Source: Thuidium tamariscinum
Taxonomy: Eukaryota; Streptophyta; Bryopsida; Hypnales; Thuidiaceae
Length of the DNA: 64,000 bases
Assembly (NCBI GenBank): GCA_947034885.2
Contig: OX344754.2
Coordinates: forward strand, 24,198,501-24,262,500
Direction: 5' to 3'
The notes below the pieces were generated by a model. The model worked only from the letters and a program-made list of their open reading frames with translations. It made no database searches and was not told the origin of the DNA. Below are positions 25,068 through 36,929 of the stretch, one piece after another (position 1 is the stretch's first letter; each line of letters opens with the position of its first letter). Position numbers and translations under genes: made by a program.

Positions 25068-26220
25068 ATGGGGGCACCCACGTCTGTACAACGTCTCACG
25101 TTCGTGTTCGTGTTTCTTTTCTCAACTGCAACTGCACGCACGCAGTTCTCTTTCCCTTCATTCTCGCCTGAATCGCGTGACAATTTCTTCACAGTTGGAG
25201 ATGTAGCATACGACGCCGCCAATCGTTCCTACATCATGACCGCAGGTACCAGGACGCTTGCTTCCAGAGCCTCTTGTGGAGCTTTGCGTTATGGGAAAAC
25301 CGTCCACATTCAAAATGTAGCAAAGAGGAGAGTGGCTTCCTTCAGCACCTCTTTCTCCTTCAGGTTGACCAAGCACGGCTTGCCTTGGGATTACAGTAAA
25401 CGAGTCTTGGAAGGGACCGGATTCAACTTCGCCATCACCAGGAAATTGTCCGAGGACATCCTCAACAATTTGGTCTCCCAACCAGGAAAGGTTGGTGGAT
25501 GCAGGCGGACACCAGTACATGTCCAAACCGTTCAAATCACTCGTACGATATTTCAAGTGAATTTCGAGACAGATTACATTCCGAATCTCAAGCAGAGGCT
25601 CAGCAATAACTTCATCCGGGTTGCGAAGAATATTGAACATGAATATGATCTGGAAGCGTACACCCACGACCTTTGTGGCAACGACACGCATTGCTCGTAT
25701 TTTGCCAATGGGAGAATATTAACGGCTTATATTGATTTCGATAGCTCATCTCAGACACTAGAAATCAGGATGGCAGACGGATCAGATCCCAAACCGTCGC
25801 AACCTCTGTTGCTCATTTCCAATTACGAATTTCTCAAGGTGACCGGAGATGACGCGTATCTCACGTTCTTTGGATCTTCGGATGCCCACCGTTTGCAAGA
25901 GCATGAGCTCCTGTCCTGGAGCTTCTCCAGCACCGAGATACCAGAGTCTCAGCTCCAAGTAATGCTTCAATATTTGAGGTCAAGAACATGGCTTAGTGTA
26001 ACCACAGGAGGAGTTCTACTTGGAACGCTTGCTGCTTCGGTGATTCTCTGGTTCATCTTTTCATTCTCAAAGCCACGAAGCAGTTACTCTGATTTGGGGT
26101 CTTCCACGGGACCACGTGTGTTTTCGTATAAGGAGCTCCGCAAGGCAACCCAGAACTTTGATGAAAGAAATCTGCTTGGGCGTGGCGGATCAGGAGCTGT
26201 TTACAAAGGCTCTTTTGAAG
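25068..26220 (+). CDS. Lectin receptor kinase exon 1
   Basis: Encodes the signal peptide, lectin domain, membrane helix and the start of the kinase up to GSFE. The ATG at 25068 is the first in frame and directly precedes a hydrophobic leader, LTFVFVFLFSTATA. The donor GAAG|GTGAGA matches the plant consensus. If the intron were retained, translation would stop at 26,378, giving a 436-residue secreted or membrane lectin with no kinase domain. Confidence 0.88.
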
Positions 26221-29200
26221 GTGAGAATTTGAGTTTCTGTACCTTAGAATCAGACTTTTCATTGACTTTTGGACATCCATCTGAGGAGATGGCCATTTCT
26301 TCAAACTTCAAAGTTCCTTGCATTGTATGCTTGCAATCATTTTGCAACTACGAGGTCCTAAAGCGGCTGAAGCTCTAAAAGCATTTGCTAACAAAGTTGT
26401 ATGTATTGCTTGCTTCAATGTACCAAATAATTGTATTTATCAATGTACTCATAGTCTTAGTGAATACATTTATTTAGGAGGTAGGCATCTTTAGAGCCCT
26501 TTGTGATGGGATGGACTGTTCAACACCATCTATTTAAACTAAGTGATCTAAGGGTCATTGCAAGAAACACCTGTACTATTTTGTGTCACACATTGCATGC
26601 TGATCAGTTTTTTGGCCATAACTTTTGTGTTTTAGCTCTAAATGACTCAAGATTTATAGGGAAGATACTCATAACTATTATACACCTTTCTTGGTTTTTT
26701 CATAATTTTCAAAAATAGTTTACTATCCAAAAATAGACCCCAATTGGATGTCACACTTGGTAGTTTATGGGTTTTTAGTACCTGAGCTATACCTTTTTTT
26801 AATTATTTTTAGATGAGATGGTCTTCTAGTAGATTTCTAGCTCTCCAAGGAAGGATTTCTTAAAAAAGTTAATTTTGTGAGGTGTGGAGGTCTACAAAGT
26901 GAGCTCCCTTCTGCTTGTATTTTGAAACATATAAAATACTATTTTGGTGGGGTTTTTTGTGAATGACCATCTCCATAAAGTTGTTGCAAATGGTCATTTT
27001 TTATTTTTTGAAAATGCTTATTTTTACTATTTTTCCCTAATTTTTGAATCAAAGTACCTATTTTCTTGAGATTTGGCACTTTTCAAGTTCTCCTACTTAG
27101 AGAAATTTTCTATCAATTTCCTTCGGTGAAAACCTTCATTTTAGAGGTATATACATTATTCCTATTTTTTAAATTTTTTAAAAATTCGTTTTCTAATTTT
27201 ATAGTACTCCTGAAAAATTCATGAGTCTTGTTGCAAAACGCAACAAATAGGACAGGTGTTTCTTGCAATGACCCCTAAAGACTCCTCCCAAGAATTGAAT
27301 AAAAAAACATTTTTTCATCCTTCACGCATCTCTAAAATCAGCCAAAGGTTACGAAATGTTGTCATAGGCATTTGTAGTGAACTTTAAAAGTTGAAATGCT
27401 TGAAAGGATAGTTTGTATTCTTTGGATAATTTCAAGGAAGGCCTCATAGATGTAAGAAATTTTTTTTTCATGCAAATCTTTTGGGGGGAATCTTTGAGCC
27501 CAATTTCAATAGAAATTGTTGTAAATTCTCTCCTTGAAGTATTTTTTTTCAACTAATTGCCTTGGAAAATTGGCAAATCCATTGGAAAATGTGTGAGGCA
27601 GTGACTGCCTCTTTTGAGCTCATTGTCATTGTGACAAACTGTGTCACAATGAGCTCAAAAACTAAAAAAATTTAAAATTAAAAAAAAAAATTTGCACCTC
27701 CCCCTCAGCCCCTCCCAATCTGATTTAATGATTTAAACATTAAATTTTAAATATTAATATTTTCAAGCCCCCTCCCCTCCCAAATTGATATAAATGTTAA
27801 ATTTTGAATTTTCAAATTTTTTTAATTTGTAAATCCCCCCTCCCCCCACCCCCTCTTATAATTCTAAGAGGGTGGGGTTGGAGACAAAGGATATGGGATA
27901 AAGGATTCAGTATACAATATTTTGTATTTGTATACCCGTATACCGTATTTGTATTCATCATATCTATATTCAATACTAGTATCCGTATTACGTATTAGTA
28001 CTCTGTATCCCTATACAGTATCCCTATATTGTATCAGTATTCAATTTCCGTATTCAGTATCCGTATTGGTATGCGGTATAAGTATCTGACGGTTGTTGAT
28101 TTTTCGTGGAGGGGGGTTGGGATTTTTTTAATTCAAATCCAACGGCTACTGATTTTTCTGATGAGGGGGGGGGTGGGAAAATTAATCACATCACAGTGAC
28201 TGCCTCTTTTCGTCACATTGTATAGTATATTATGACAATTTCATGATTGATAAAAGACATGTGGTTACATCTTTGAAAAATAAATACAAAACATTTCAAT
28301 CATATATAGTTATAAAATAGGAATATACAAAAAGAAGAACTTTTAGGTTTGTCATAGTAGTCAAAACGGCTTGTTGTTTGAAGTTAAGTAATCAATCATG
28401 CATATATATTGTAGTCAATCATGTAACAAGCCTTCAATCTATTCATCTATCTTGCTGAAACCAAAGGAAGACTTGTCATTCATAAAAAAAACCTTGTCCT
28501 AATTGGTCTTTTTGAGAATTGTAATTTTGAATGGGATATTTTCATAATTATATGTTTTAGGTATTCTTAAAAGTGCATTCCCAAAAATGAACAAGATGCA
28601 CAAATTTTTGAGTCTCAATCTCCAATGTGCTTTACTAAAAAAACGGTTGTAATGCCGTTATTTAAATTTAAAAAATATGATTAAATGTAGACACTTTTAG
28701 TGAAAAAACAACATAAGGCGACAAGAATATTAAACCTTCAACATAAAGATTTTCTTTTCCTAGCTTCTAAAACCCTAACTAGTAGATGCAATTGTTGTTT
28801 GAAATTTTTCACTTTATTAATTTTTTGAAGAAAAGCATCAATTAATTTTAGAATGTCCATTTTGGGATAAGTTAGTTCTATGTTTAAAACATGTACTATA
28901 AAATTGACTACTACTAAATTTTTATATAGTATTATCTATTTGGGGCATATTTGTCTTAGCTTTAGTATATTGTAATGTGTTAGAATTGCACTCGTTTAGA
29001 CAAGATATTCTTGAAATAGGATGTCCTGATTTTTTTTCAAGATTAATGGACTTTTATAGACATGTCTTTTTAGAAGAAAGTTTGACAAAAAAATAAATCC
29101 AAAAAATGAAAGAAGTTTTTGGTATAATTGGAAAAATTGATAAATGCACATTTAAAATTCAAAATCTTGGAACATTGGAAAATTTAAGACTATATTTCTA

Positions 29201-30395
29201 GAATTCCTAAAAAATTACTATCAATTCAAACATCCAATAGTTTTCTTGCCTCTATAATAAATACAGTCTTTATAAGACACATATGATTCAGTTCTTTACA
29301 AAAAAAGATTGAACTATTGAATCTATGTTTGAATTAGGTGGTCGTATTTTGGTGGCTATAAAAAAAATCAATATGATTGAAGATAAGCAAGTTCAAACCC
29401 TCTTCCATGCCGAAGTTGAAAGTTTAGGCCAAATCCGACATCGAAATGTGGTGAGCCTATACGGATGGTGTCAAGAAAAAGGAAAACTATTATTGGTGTA
29501 TGAATACTTGCCAAATGGAACTCTCAATGATTGGCTTCACAAAAACAAGGGCCAAGAAGTCCTATCTTTGGAAATGCGGCATTCCATTCTCAAAGGAGTG
29601 GCTGCAGCTATAAGATATTTGCATGAAGATTGTTGGACTTGCATTTTGCACCGAGATATCAAGTCTAGTAATGTGTTGTTGGATGCAAATTTCAAAGCCT
29701 ACATTGGAGATTTTGGACTTGCTCGTTTAATAGACCACCACAAGTTGGACAAGACCACTTTGATAGCAGGCACATTTGGCTACATGGCTCCTGAGTTGCC
29801 ATACACGGGCAAAGCCACAAAAGAATCAGATGTTTATAGTTTTGGCATCTTGGTTTTAGAAGTAGTATGTGGAAGGCCTCCCTTGAACTTAGAGACAAAA
29901 GAATCTGAAGATCTTGTATTGTTGTTCAAGGTTTGGCAAGCTCATGAAGGTGGGTCACTTTTTGGTATGGCAGATCTAAGGATGCTTGAGACTTTTCAAT
30001 CATCAAGCAAAAATTTTCCTAATTCTATTGAAAGTTTTCAAGTTCCTAGCTTGCCTTTAGATTCTTCTAATTTGAATTATAGCACTTCTCCAAGATCTAT
30101 AGTAGTAGAGTATTTAGACCCTGAAATCCAAACAATGATGGTTGTTAGTTTGCTTCAATTGGGACTCATTTGTTGCCTTCCAAATCCCAAGGCTCGACCT
30201 TCTATGAAAGAAGTGAATAGACTATTGCAACAAATTCAAGACATAGACTATGAGTCTCCAATCAAAGCAATACTAATGTCATCATTGCCAGCCACCAAGC
30301 CACTTGGACTTCATGATTCATTGGAAGTTTCAAGTAATGCTATCTTAAGCACTTTTGTTGGACCTCCTTCTACTTCATTGGTTTCAAGTTCATAA
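25068..30395 (+). CDS. L-type lectin receptor-like kinase (gene, two exons)
   Basis: Legume-lectin receptor kinases are plasma-membrane proteins that sense extracellular ligands and signal through a Ser/Thr kinase; many act in immunity. Exons 25068-26220 and 29338-30395 join at GAAG|GTGAGA...AATTAG|GT to give an open frame of 736 residues. Signal peptide about 1-24, lectin domain about 26-290 (FSFPSF start, FSTSFSF block, HELLSWSFSS end), membrane helix about 309-333, kinase from about 351. Kinase residues: glycine loop LGRGGSGAVYKG (370-381), VAIK lysine 393, helix C Glu410, HRD 489-491, DFG 509-511 and APE-like MAPEL. All are present, so the kinase should be active. The metal-binding segment of the lectin is atypical (VNFETD in place of the usual VEFDT). 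The 3.1-kb intron holds two mobile elements. Confidence 0.9.
26552..27274 (+). mobile_element. MITE GGGTCATTGCAAGAAACACC family, best-preserved copy
   Basis: 723 bp. The left end GGGTCATTGCAAGAAACACC and right end GGTGTTTCTTGCAATGACCC are perfect 20-bp inverted repeats. A 4-bp target duplication, CTAA, flanks it (26548-26551 and 27275-27278). No transposase is encoded. Other copies: 18,756; 31,728; 35,206; 62,029; and a degenerate one at 14,870. A 4-bp duplication does not fit hAT, Mutator or CACTA elements; the superfamily is unassigned. Confidence 0.88.
27590..28225 (+). mobile_element. C-rich/GTAT-array element, copy 1
   Basis: Related in reverse orientation to 33,555-34,065. Shared parts are the TTTTGAGCTCATTGTGACA region, CCCCTCCC runs, AAGAGGGTGGGG, an array of GTATCCGTATT-like units at about 27,905-28,085, and TCCAACGGCTACTGATTTTT. 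CAGTGACTGCCTCTTTT occurs as a direct repeat at both edges. No coding capacity. Confidence 0.6.
29338..30395 (+). CDS. Lectin receptor kinase exon 2 (kinase domain)
   Basis: Starts after the acceptor TTTGAATTAG; its first two bases complete Gly385. It encodes the catalytic lysine, VVSLYGWCQEKGKLLLVYEY, HRDIKSSN, IGDFGLARL, GTFGYMAPEL, SDVYSFGILVLEVVCGR, and the closing PNPKARPSM block. A Ser-rich insert lies between the last two (about residues 620-665). The stop is TAA at 30393-30395. No internal lesion is seen. Confidence 0.9.
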
Positions 30396-31727
30396 CAATG
30401 ATTCTAAATTATAAAAGCAAAGAGATGGTAATTGACTCTATTCTATTTTTTTTATTACAAAGGTATAGTTGAACATTTTTTTAATACCCTCTTTAATGTT
30501 TGGTTGATCTTGACTTTCTCCAATTTGCAATTCAATGGAACATTTCATTGGTACAATTTTGCTTCTTTATCAACAACTTTGGAGACATAAAAAAAATTCC
30601 ATATTGTCAAACTTCAAAAGCTTTCATTCTATATGTTATTTTTCATATGCTTATATATGTGTGTTTGTCTATCTATCTCTTTGTCTCTCTCTCCCTTTGT
30701 CTCTCTCTAATCTAGAACAATATGCAATACACATTTTTGAACTTATATACAAGCAATTGTACCTATTACCAAGCACATACCCACACAAAAAATCTCCAAG
30801 CAATTCAATGACTTACAAAAGTATGGCAAGGAAAGTAAAAATAAGAAATTATAAAAATTCTATTTTGACACCAATGGATCAATCCAATGGTATCTGTAGA
30901 CAATATATGGATTATGAAACTAACAATGATTATAGACATGTAGGTATTCAATAATGAACAAGTGTCATATTGTGAATTCAAGAAACAATAAGATGGATAT
31001 TTAGCATAGTAGGTAATAAAGCATTCAAAACCACAATTAAGCATGACAAGATGTAAAGACTACCATCATCTAGAGGCAAAATATAGTAGGAAAAATGACA
31101 CATAATGGGGAGCATTGATCTCGATAGCTTCCTGTTATTTTTTTCTTCCTAGAGTGTAAATAGATACAAATATGGAAGCAAAAACTCTGTGCAAGCTAGT
31201 GCAAAAACAAGGGAAAATTAGAACAAGTGAGGTTCTTGAAACCACCAGTTGAAGCAGAGTTGCTCTTGAAGTATCAACATGGGTAAAAAGGTGGGATAGA
31301 GATGTAGAATAAAGATGGTGTTTTCTTTGTGAGGGACTAATTTGTCTTGTGGTTGTGATATAGATAATAATTGGTTTTTATTCTAAAGAGACCTTGTATA
31401 CGCCATGATTCTAAATAATGTTTGTATTCTAGCATGGATGCAGGATAGGCACGGACCTTCAATTGCTAGCTTTCTGTAAATTCAATAGGAGGAAGTTTAT
31501 CAAGGAGATGAAAAAATATCTTTTTGATCAATCAGATTTAGGGGGTTTTACTAGTTTGGAAGGCTTGTTATCGCTATTATTATACATGCAAAACTTCTCT
31601 CAAGCAATGCAATAATACGAGTAACACAACTGGAAACACAACATGAAGGATATGAAGCTTAGTAGCCTAATATGTAGCATAGTCCAAGGTATGGATCAAA
31701 AAATTGATGTATTCAAAATGCCAATTT
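30396..31727. other. Intergenic, no gene recognised
   Basis: AT-rich DNA with a CT-rich microsatellite at about 30,665-30,710 (TCTCTCTC and TCTATC units). Short open frames here are low-complexity and have no coding features. Confidence 0.4.
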
Positions 31728-32455
31728 GGGTCATTGCAAGAAACCGGTCCTATTTCACGTCACAATGCGAACCACTTTTTTGTTTTCCACTATAACTTTT
31801 GGAGATTAAGTCCAATGAACATGAAATTTTTATTGAATATACCTAACTTGAATTTTATTAGATCCCTTATTTTTCAGATGTAAAAAAAATCATTTTATAT
31901 TTAAAAAACATTTTCGTTGAGCTGTCACAAAATTACGTTTATGGTTATCATTATGTTCACAATGTCTAAATTTAATGATTTGAAGACAAAACTTTCATGG
32001 TCTATTTGCATAGGTGTTAAACCTATAAATTCTAAATAAAAATCTAAAAATATGTTTTTTTATGTCCTCCACATGAGTACAAATTTTTCCCATGGCACGC
32101 AATTTTTGAACATTGATGATGGTTCTAAGATTGTTCCTTTGGTCAAATCTCATCAAAATCAACTTTACTCAAATGTCCAATTTTTAGTTTTTCTTAAAAT
32201 TGATTTTCCTATTTTTTACAAATTAAAATGTGGAAGTACTAATTTTCATGAGATTTTGCACTTTTTTGGATTTCCTACTTAGAGATTTTTCCTATGCCTT
32301 TTCTTTCTAGGGTACCTTCTTCTTAAAGGTTTATACATGAAACATATTTTTCACTTTTTTTAAAACTTGTTTTTCTAAGTTTAAAGTACTCCCGGAAAAA
32401 AAAGACTACGTTTAAAAACGCGACACTTTTTGCACGGTGTTTCTTGCAACGACCC
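31728..32455 (+). mobile_element. MITE GGGTCATTGCAAGAAACACC family, diverged copy
   Basis: 728 bp. Ends GGGTCATTGCAAGAAACCGG and ACGGTGTTTCTTGCAACGACCC. Flanked by ATTT on the left and ATCT on the right, a possible 4-bp target duplication with one change. The interior is diverged from the 26,552 copy but close to 62,029-62,775 (CATGAGTACAAATTTTTCCC-like, GCACGCAATTT, TCCACATG, CTACTTAGA-ATTTTCCTA blocks), so there are two subfamilies. Confidence 0.75.
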
Positions 32456-33554
32456 ATCTTGCCTTTCTAATGAAGGAATCATGCTATAGTAGTAAACCTA
32501 AGAATCTTAAAAAGCATACATATTGAAGCAAGTTTGTTTAGGCAAGTGTCATGAGCTTGGACAATGACTCTAAGCAAGATTAGCATGAGACAAAGTGCAG
32601 TGCAAGGTCTATAATGAAGCAAAAATAGGTCTACAATTAATCCCCCTTCAATCCTGATCTAAAAAATCTAATAGTAAGACAAGTAGATGAAATGGATAAG
32701 ACCATGAGATGTGTGCTCAAGTATCAAAACTTGAATTTTGTTTAAAAATGACTTGGAAATGCCCTGACATGGTCATGAATTATCTTTTCTTTCTCTCCTT
32801 CTCCCTTTCCCTCAAAAAGAGAAAATTTGCTATTAAAATGGAAAAAGGTACACCACTCCAAATAATTTTGGAATCTCATATATCCATAAGGCATATAAGT
32901 CATACAAATTCTACACACTCAAGTGGAAATATATTTTTTGCCAAAATACACCACACGGCCTACTATGGACAATATATGTCCAACAAATGGCTTCCAGAAT
33001 TATATAGTAAACAATACCACAAATACACTCATTCATCCAAAAATCTAAATGTTTTTGGAATAATTAACTAAATAATAGGCCTCATTCCTCCAAGTGTTAA
33101 TAATTATAGGTATATTTACCTAAAGAAGGTCTTACCCCACTGAATCACAAATATGAATAGTATATTAATTTAACAAAATACATACAAGAAGGAACAATAA
33201 CAAAGTACTTGTTGATGCAAAAGGAGACAATAACTTCCGATTATGAGTTCATCCAAAGGAATAAGTTAATACATGTATAAGGCTTGGGAAGCAATCACTT
33301 CCTATTATGATTGTCTCAAAAAAAATTTAGAAAACATGGCTAAGAAACTAGGAAACAGTTACTACTTTGATGCAATGCATTATAAAAATTGTATTTGTAT
33401 ACCACTAAGTACTTATTAATTTACACTAATCAAGAATTAGCACGGTGGAAAGGCCAAGGAAATTCATGTACTTTTTCCTTCTTTAACACATGGCATGTAC
33501 ACATCAAAACCACAGTACTCACATACATTAACTGAGGTACATCAAGCCTATTGG
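32456..33554. other. Intergenic, no gene recognised
   Basis: AT-rich. A CT-rich run lies at about 32,785-32,815. No recognisable ends or coding sequence. Confidence 0.35.
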
Positions 33555-34065
33555 CCCTACAATGTGACAAAAAGTGGCCGTCATTGTTTTTTATTAATTT
33601 TCCTACCCCCTCCCTCATCAGAAAAATCAACAGCCATTGGATTTGAATTAAAAAAAATCCCAACCCCCTCCAAGAAAAATCAACAACCGTTGGATATCGA
33701 TATGGTACAACATACGATACATCATATGAATACATGATATAGATATAGTATACGGATACAGAATATGGGTACGGATACAATATATGGATAATGATATTGA
33801 AGGTCATTTATCCCATATTCTTTGTCTCCCAACCCACCCTCTCAGAATTATAAGAGGGTGGGGGACGGGGGATTTACAAGTTTAAACAATTTTAAAATTT
33901 AAAATTTAATACTTATATCAGATTGGGTGGGGAGGGGGGTTAAAAAATTAAAAATTAAATGTTTAAATTAGATTGGGAGGGGTGCATCAATTTTAAAATT
34001 TTAAAATTCTTTTAGTTTTTGAGCTCATTGTGACACAGTGAAAAGTGGCAGTAACTACTACACTA
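33555..34065 (-). mobile_element. C-rich/GTAT-array element, reverse copy
   Basis: Reverse-oriented relative of 27,590-28,225, with the same block order on the minus strand: TTTTGAGCTCATTGTGACA end, GGGAGGGG runs, CCACCCTCTTATAATTCTGA, a shorter ATAC-rich array at about 33,705-33,795, and GGATTTGAATT beside TTGATTTTTCT. Confidence 0.6.
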
Positions 34066-34097
34066 TCCTACATACATATTTGTAGAAACTTGTAAGC

Positions 34098-35022
34098 AAT
34101 TAGAGCATATCCACCCCTACTTGCCAAATCTAGGCATGACAAGTTTAGTAGGGGCTAGTGGGCAAAGTAGCTTCCACCATGAAACTTGACATGCTTTTGT
34201 TTTTTCTTCGTGATACAAATGAATGGGGATTTTATGCTTAACATGGTTTTCAATACACTGGGCACTATAGATTTTGCCTATAAGAACATCTCCATGAAGG
34301 CTCAAAGAGAAACGCAGGCTTAAGAAATAACCGTGCCCAATCACAATACTTGCCCCATGGGAGGCACTGCAAGGCCAAGGAAGTGATTGGCTACAACCAA
34401 AAATGGCAAGTAGACGGTTAAATGATGAACACAACTCATGGTGCGATATGTCAAAGGACTCAATCTTCTAGGTACAAAGCACAATGTTCAAGACTTTTTT
34501 TCGCTTTCCATGACGACATGACACACTGACATTCTTGATTCATGTGTTGTGTTCCATTCCCTATGTATTGTGGTTGTCCTCTTGTGGGGTAAAGAAGCAC
34601 CTAGTGGCTAGCTAGAGTACTTGAGCTTTGTAAGCTAGCCCTCCTTGTACCTTTCAAACATGCAACCAATGGGATGCTCCAACTCTTTAGCTTAGTGTAC
34701 TCAATACAATTCAAGACTGGGCCTGGCAAAGTTGAATACTTGAGCATTGATTGATGGGACAATCTAGCTTCATTTTTCCTAAAAATAGAGTTTGTCCCAC
34801 TTATTTGTTGTTATATGAAATTATTGTTTTAATTTGAAATCCCCCAACATCATTACTATAGAGTGTATTAAGTGAGCTTATGAACTAATGGTGGGGGACT
34901 ACATGGTCTTTGTGCCTATGTCACATTGGGGGAGTATAGAGAGATTGTGCTTGGGGTGCCAAATGCCCCATCAATTCTAGCTTATAGTAGAGATTTGGTT
35001 ACCCTACAATGGCAATGCTCTT
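34098..35022. mobile_element. Probable MITE with TTAGAGCAT ends
   Basis: The left end TTAGAGCATATCCACCCCTA and the reverse of the right end TAAGAGCATTGCCATTGTAG share TNAGAGCAT, and further in both read CCAAATCT. The length is about 925 bp. GAGCAT-type ends are common in plant MITEs. No clear target duplication; moderate support only. Confidence 0.4.
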
Positions 35023-35205
35023 AAGAAAAACTTATAGCATCCCCATCGCATGGCTCAGAATTTGACTTAGGATGAGGCCCTTTCCAAGGTTCTTTAACTT
35101 TGGCCAAGCCATGTGATAGCAATTTGCCCTAATGCTGAAGAATGCAAACAACCTTCTAAAAAAATTTCTTTTAATCAAGGATTCTAGTTTATTTTACCTT
35201 AAATT

Positions 35206-36581
35206 TGGGTAATTGCAAGAAACACCTAGTTCGTTTTGTCACATCTTAGTTTCTGATTTGTTTTTTGGCCATAGCTTTTGTGTTTTAGCTCTAAATGACT
35301 CAAAATTTATAGGAAATCTACTCATAACTATTATATACATTAAACAAATTTTTAATATTTTTCAAAATAATTTACTATTTTTAAACAACCTCGATAATTT
35401 TTCACAATGGGTGATTTAGGGGGGTTTAGCACCATTTAAACCCCAAAAAACAAATTTTGAGCTGGAATTTTGAGATAATGGTCTTTTAGTAGACTTATAG
35501 TTGTTTTCCAAAGTAATTCAAAAATATTTATTTTCATGTGGAATAGAAGTCTACAAAGAGAGCTTTTTTCTACATTTTTTTCAAAGGTATAAAACATCAT
35601 TTTGGTAAGTTTTTTGGTCAAATTTCATAACCAAAAAGTCTTATCATATAGAATTTTTTTAGATTTTTAGAAAAAAAATCCTATTTTTTACAAATTGAAA
35701 TGTCAAAAGTTGTGTTTTCTTCACCAAAATTTAATGTGAATCTATGTCTAAAATTCTAGTAAAATTACAACTTTTGACATTTTAATTTGTAAAAAATAGG
35801 ATTTTTTTCTAGAAATCTAAAAAATTTCCATTTGATAAGACTTTTTGGTCATGAGATTTGACCATAAAAATTACCAAAATGATGTTCTATACCTCTGAAA
35901 AAAAATGCAGAAAGACCTAGGGGAGGACACTTCCCATTTTTTAATAACCTACGTGCAGCGGAATATAGGGTACATTTAAATAATCATAGGTAAAATTTAT
36001 AAGAAATTTACATATAAAATAGGGGACATTAAAAAAGCAAAGTGTTTTAAAAATAAAATAGGGATGATAATATGGCTGATTTTTCCGCTTTATGGTAAAA
36101 TAGGGACTCTTTTAATGTCGCCAAGTAATGATTACAAGTAATTGATAGCCCCCCTAAAAATACCCCACCGCCGCACGTGGGTGCCCCAAATATACAAGAA
36201 GTGTCCTCCCCGGGAGAAAGACGCTCTCTTCATGGACTTCTACACTACATGAAAATAAGTATTTTTAAAATTACTTTAGAAAATAGCTATAAATATATTA
36301 AAAGACCATTCTCTCAAAATTCTAGCTCAAAATTTGTTCTTTTGGGTTTAAATGGTGCTAAACCCCCCTAAATCACCCATTGTGAAAAATTATTGAGGCT
36401 ATTTAAAAATAGTAAATTATTTTTGAAAAATATTCAAAAATTATTTAATATATATAATGGTTATGAGTAGCTTTTCTTAAAATTTTGAGTGATTTAGAGC
36501 TAAAATACAAAAGTTATGACCAAAAAACAAATCAAAAACTAAGGTGTGACAAAACACATTAAGAGTATCTTGCAATCACCC
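35206..36581. mobile_element. Foldback member of the GGGTNATTGCAAGAAACAC family, 1.4 kb
   Basis: Ends GGGTAATTGCAAGAAACACC and ATCTTGCAATCACCC, with ATTT as a perfect 4-bp target duplication (35202-35205, 36582-36585). The two halves are long inverted copies of each other meeting near 35,740 (AATTGAAATGTCAAAAGTTG against CAACTTTTGACATTTTAATT), so it is a foldback derivative. A hAT MITE is nested at 35,917-36,214. Confidence 0.75.
35917..36214. mobile_element. Small hAT MITE nested in the foldback element
   Basis: 298 bp with ends CTAGGGGAGGACACTTC and GAAGTGTCCTCCCCGGG (inverted repeats, 15 of 17) and a perfect 8-bp target duplication AGAAAGAC (35909-35916, 36215-36222). Deleting it and one duplication restores the host element's GACGCTCTCTT-like sequence, as judged from the other arm. 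Confidence 0.8.
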
Positions 36582-36654
36582 ATTTGAATCCAAAACATTG
36601 TTTATTTTAATTTTTTGAGTCTCTCTCTTTGCTTGAGGAGATCTCACAATAATT

Positions 36655-36815
36655 TTGAGTTTGCAATGGAATAAGGCTCTTTATATACCCGTCAGGTGGA
36701 AGGAAGTGCTCCAATCCATGTAGGATATATGAATTCCAACTAATTGGAACTTGTTGACTTTCCTACTAGTTGGAATTCATATGTTGATCCTACATGTAGT
36801 GAGCTCCACTTCTTA
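36655..36815. mobile_element. Diverged relative of the 3393-3554 palindrome
   Basis: Begins TTTGCAATGGAATAAGGCTC like the palindrome arm, has AATTCCAACTAATTGGAA near the centre, and ends TGTAGTGAGCTCCACTTCTT like the right arm of the 3069-3241 foldback. The arms pair imperfectly. Confidence 0.6.
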
Positions 36816-36929
36816 TGGAAAATTCAATCTAAGATGAATTTTATTTTAATCTTTTTTGAGACAAGAAAAGTCTCAAATTCTAGAATTGCTTGTAAGTATT
36901 TCATTTCTTAAAAATTAAAAATTAAAATT

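Larger units (their letters stand above)
26221..29337 (+). other. Intron of the lectin receptor kinase gene
   Basis: It is 3117 bp, beginning GTGAGA and ending GAATTAG. It contains a complete MITE at 26,552-27,274 and a GTAT-array element at 27,590-28,225. The remaining sequence is AT-rich with no other recognisable feature. Confidence 0.85.

Noticed and set aside
25158..25691. Antisense open frame across the lectin domain
   Set aside because: Mirror of a clearly coding exon; no domain or splice evidence of its own.
30535..30954. Open frame of 139 codons after the lectin kinase
   Set aside because: Runs through a CT microsatellite and AT-rich DNA; low-complexity product.
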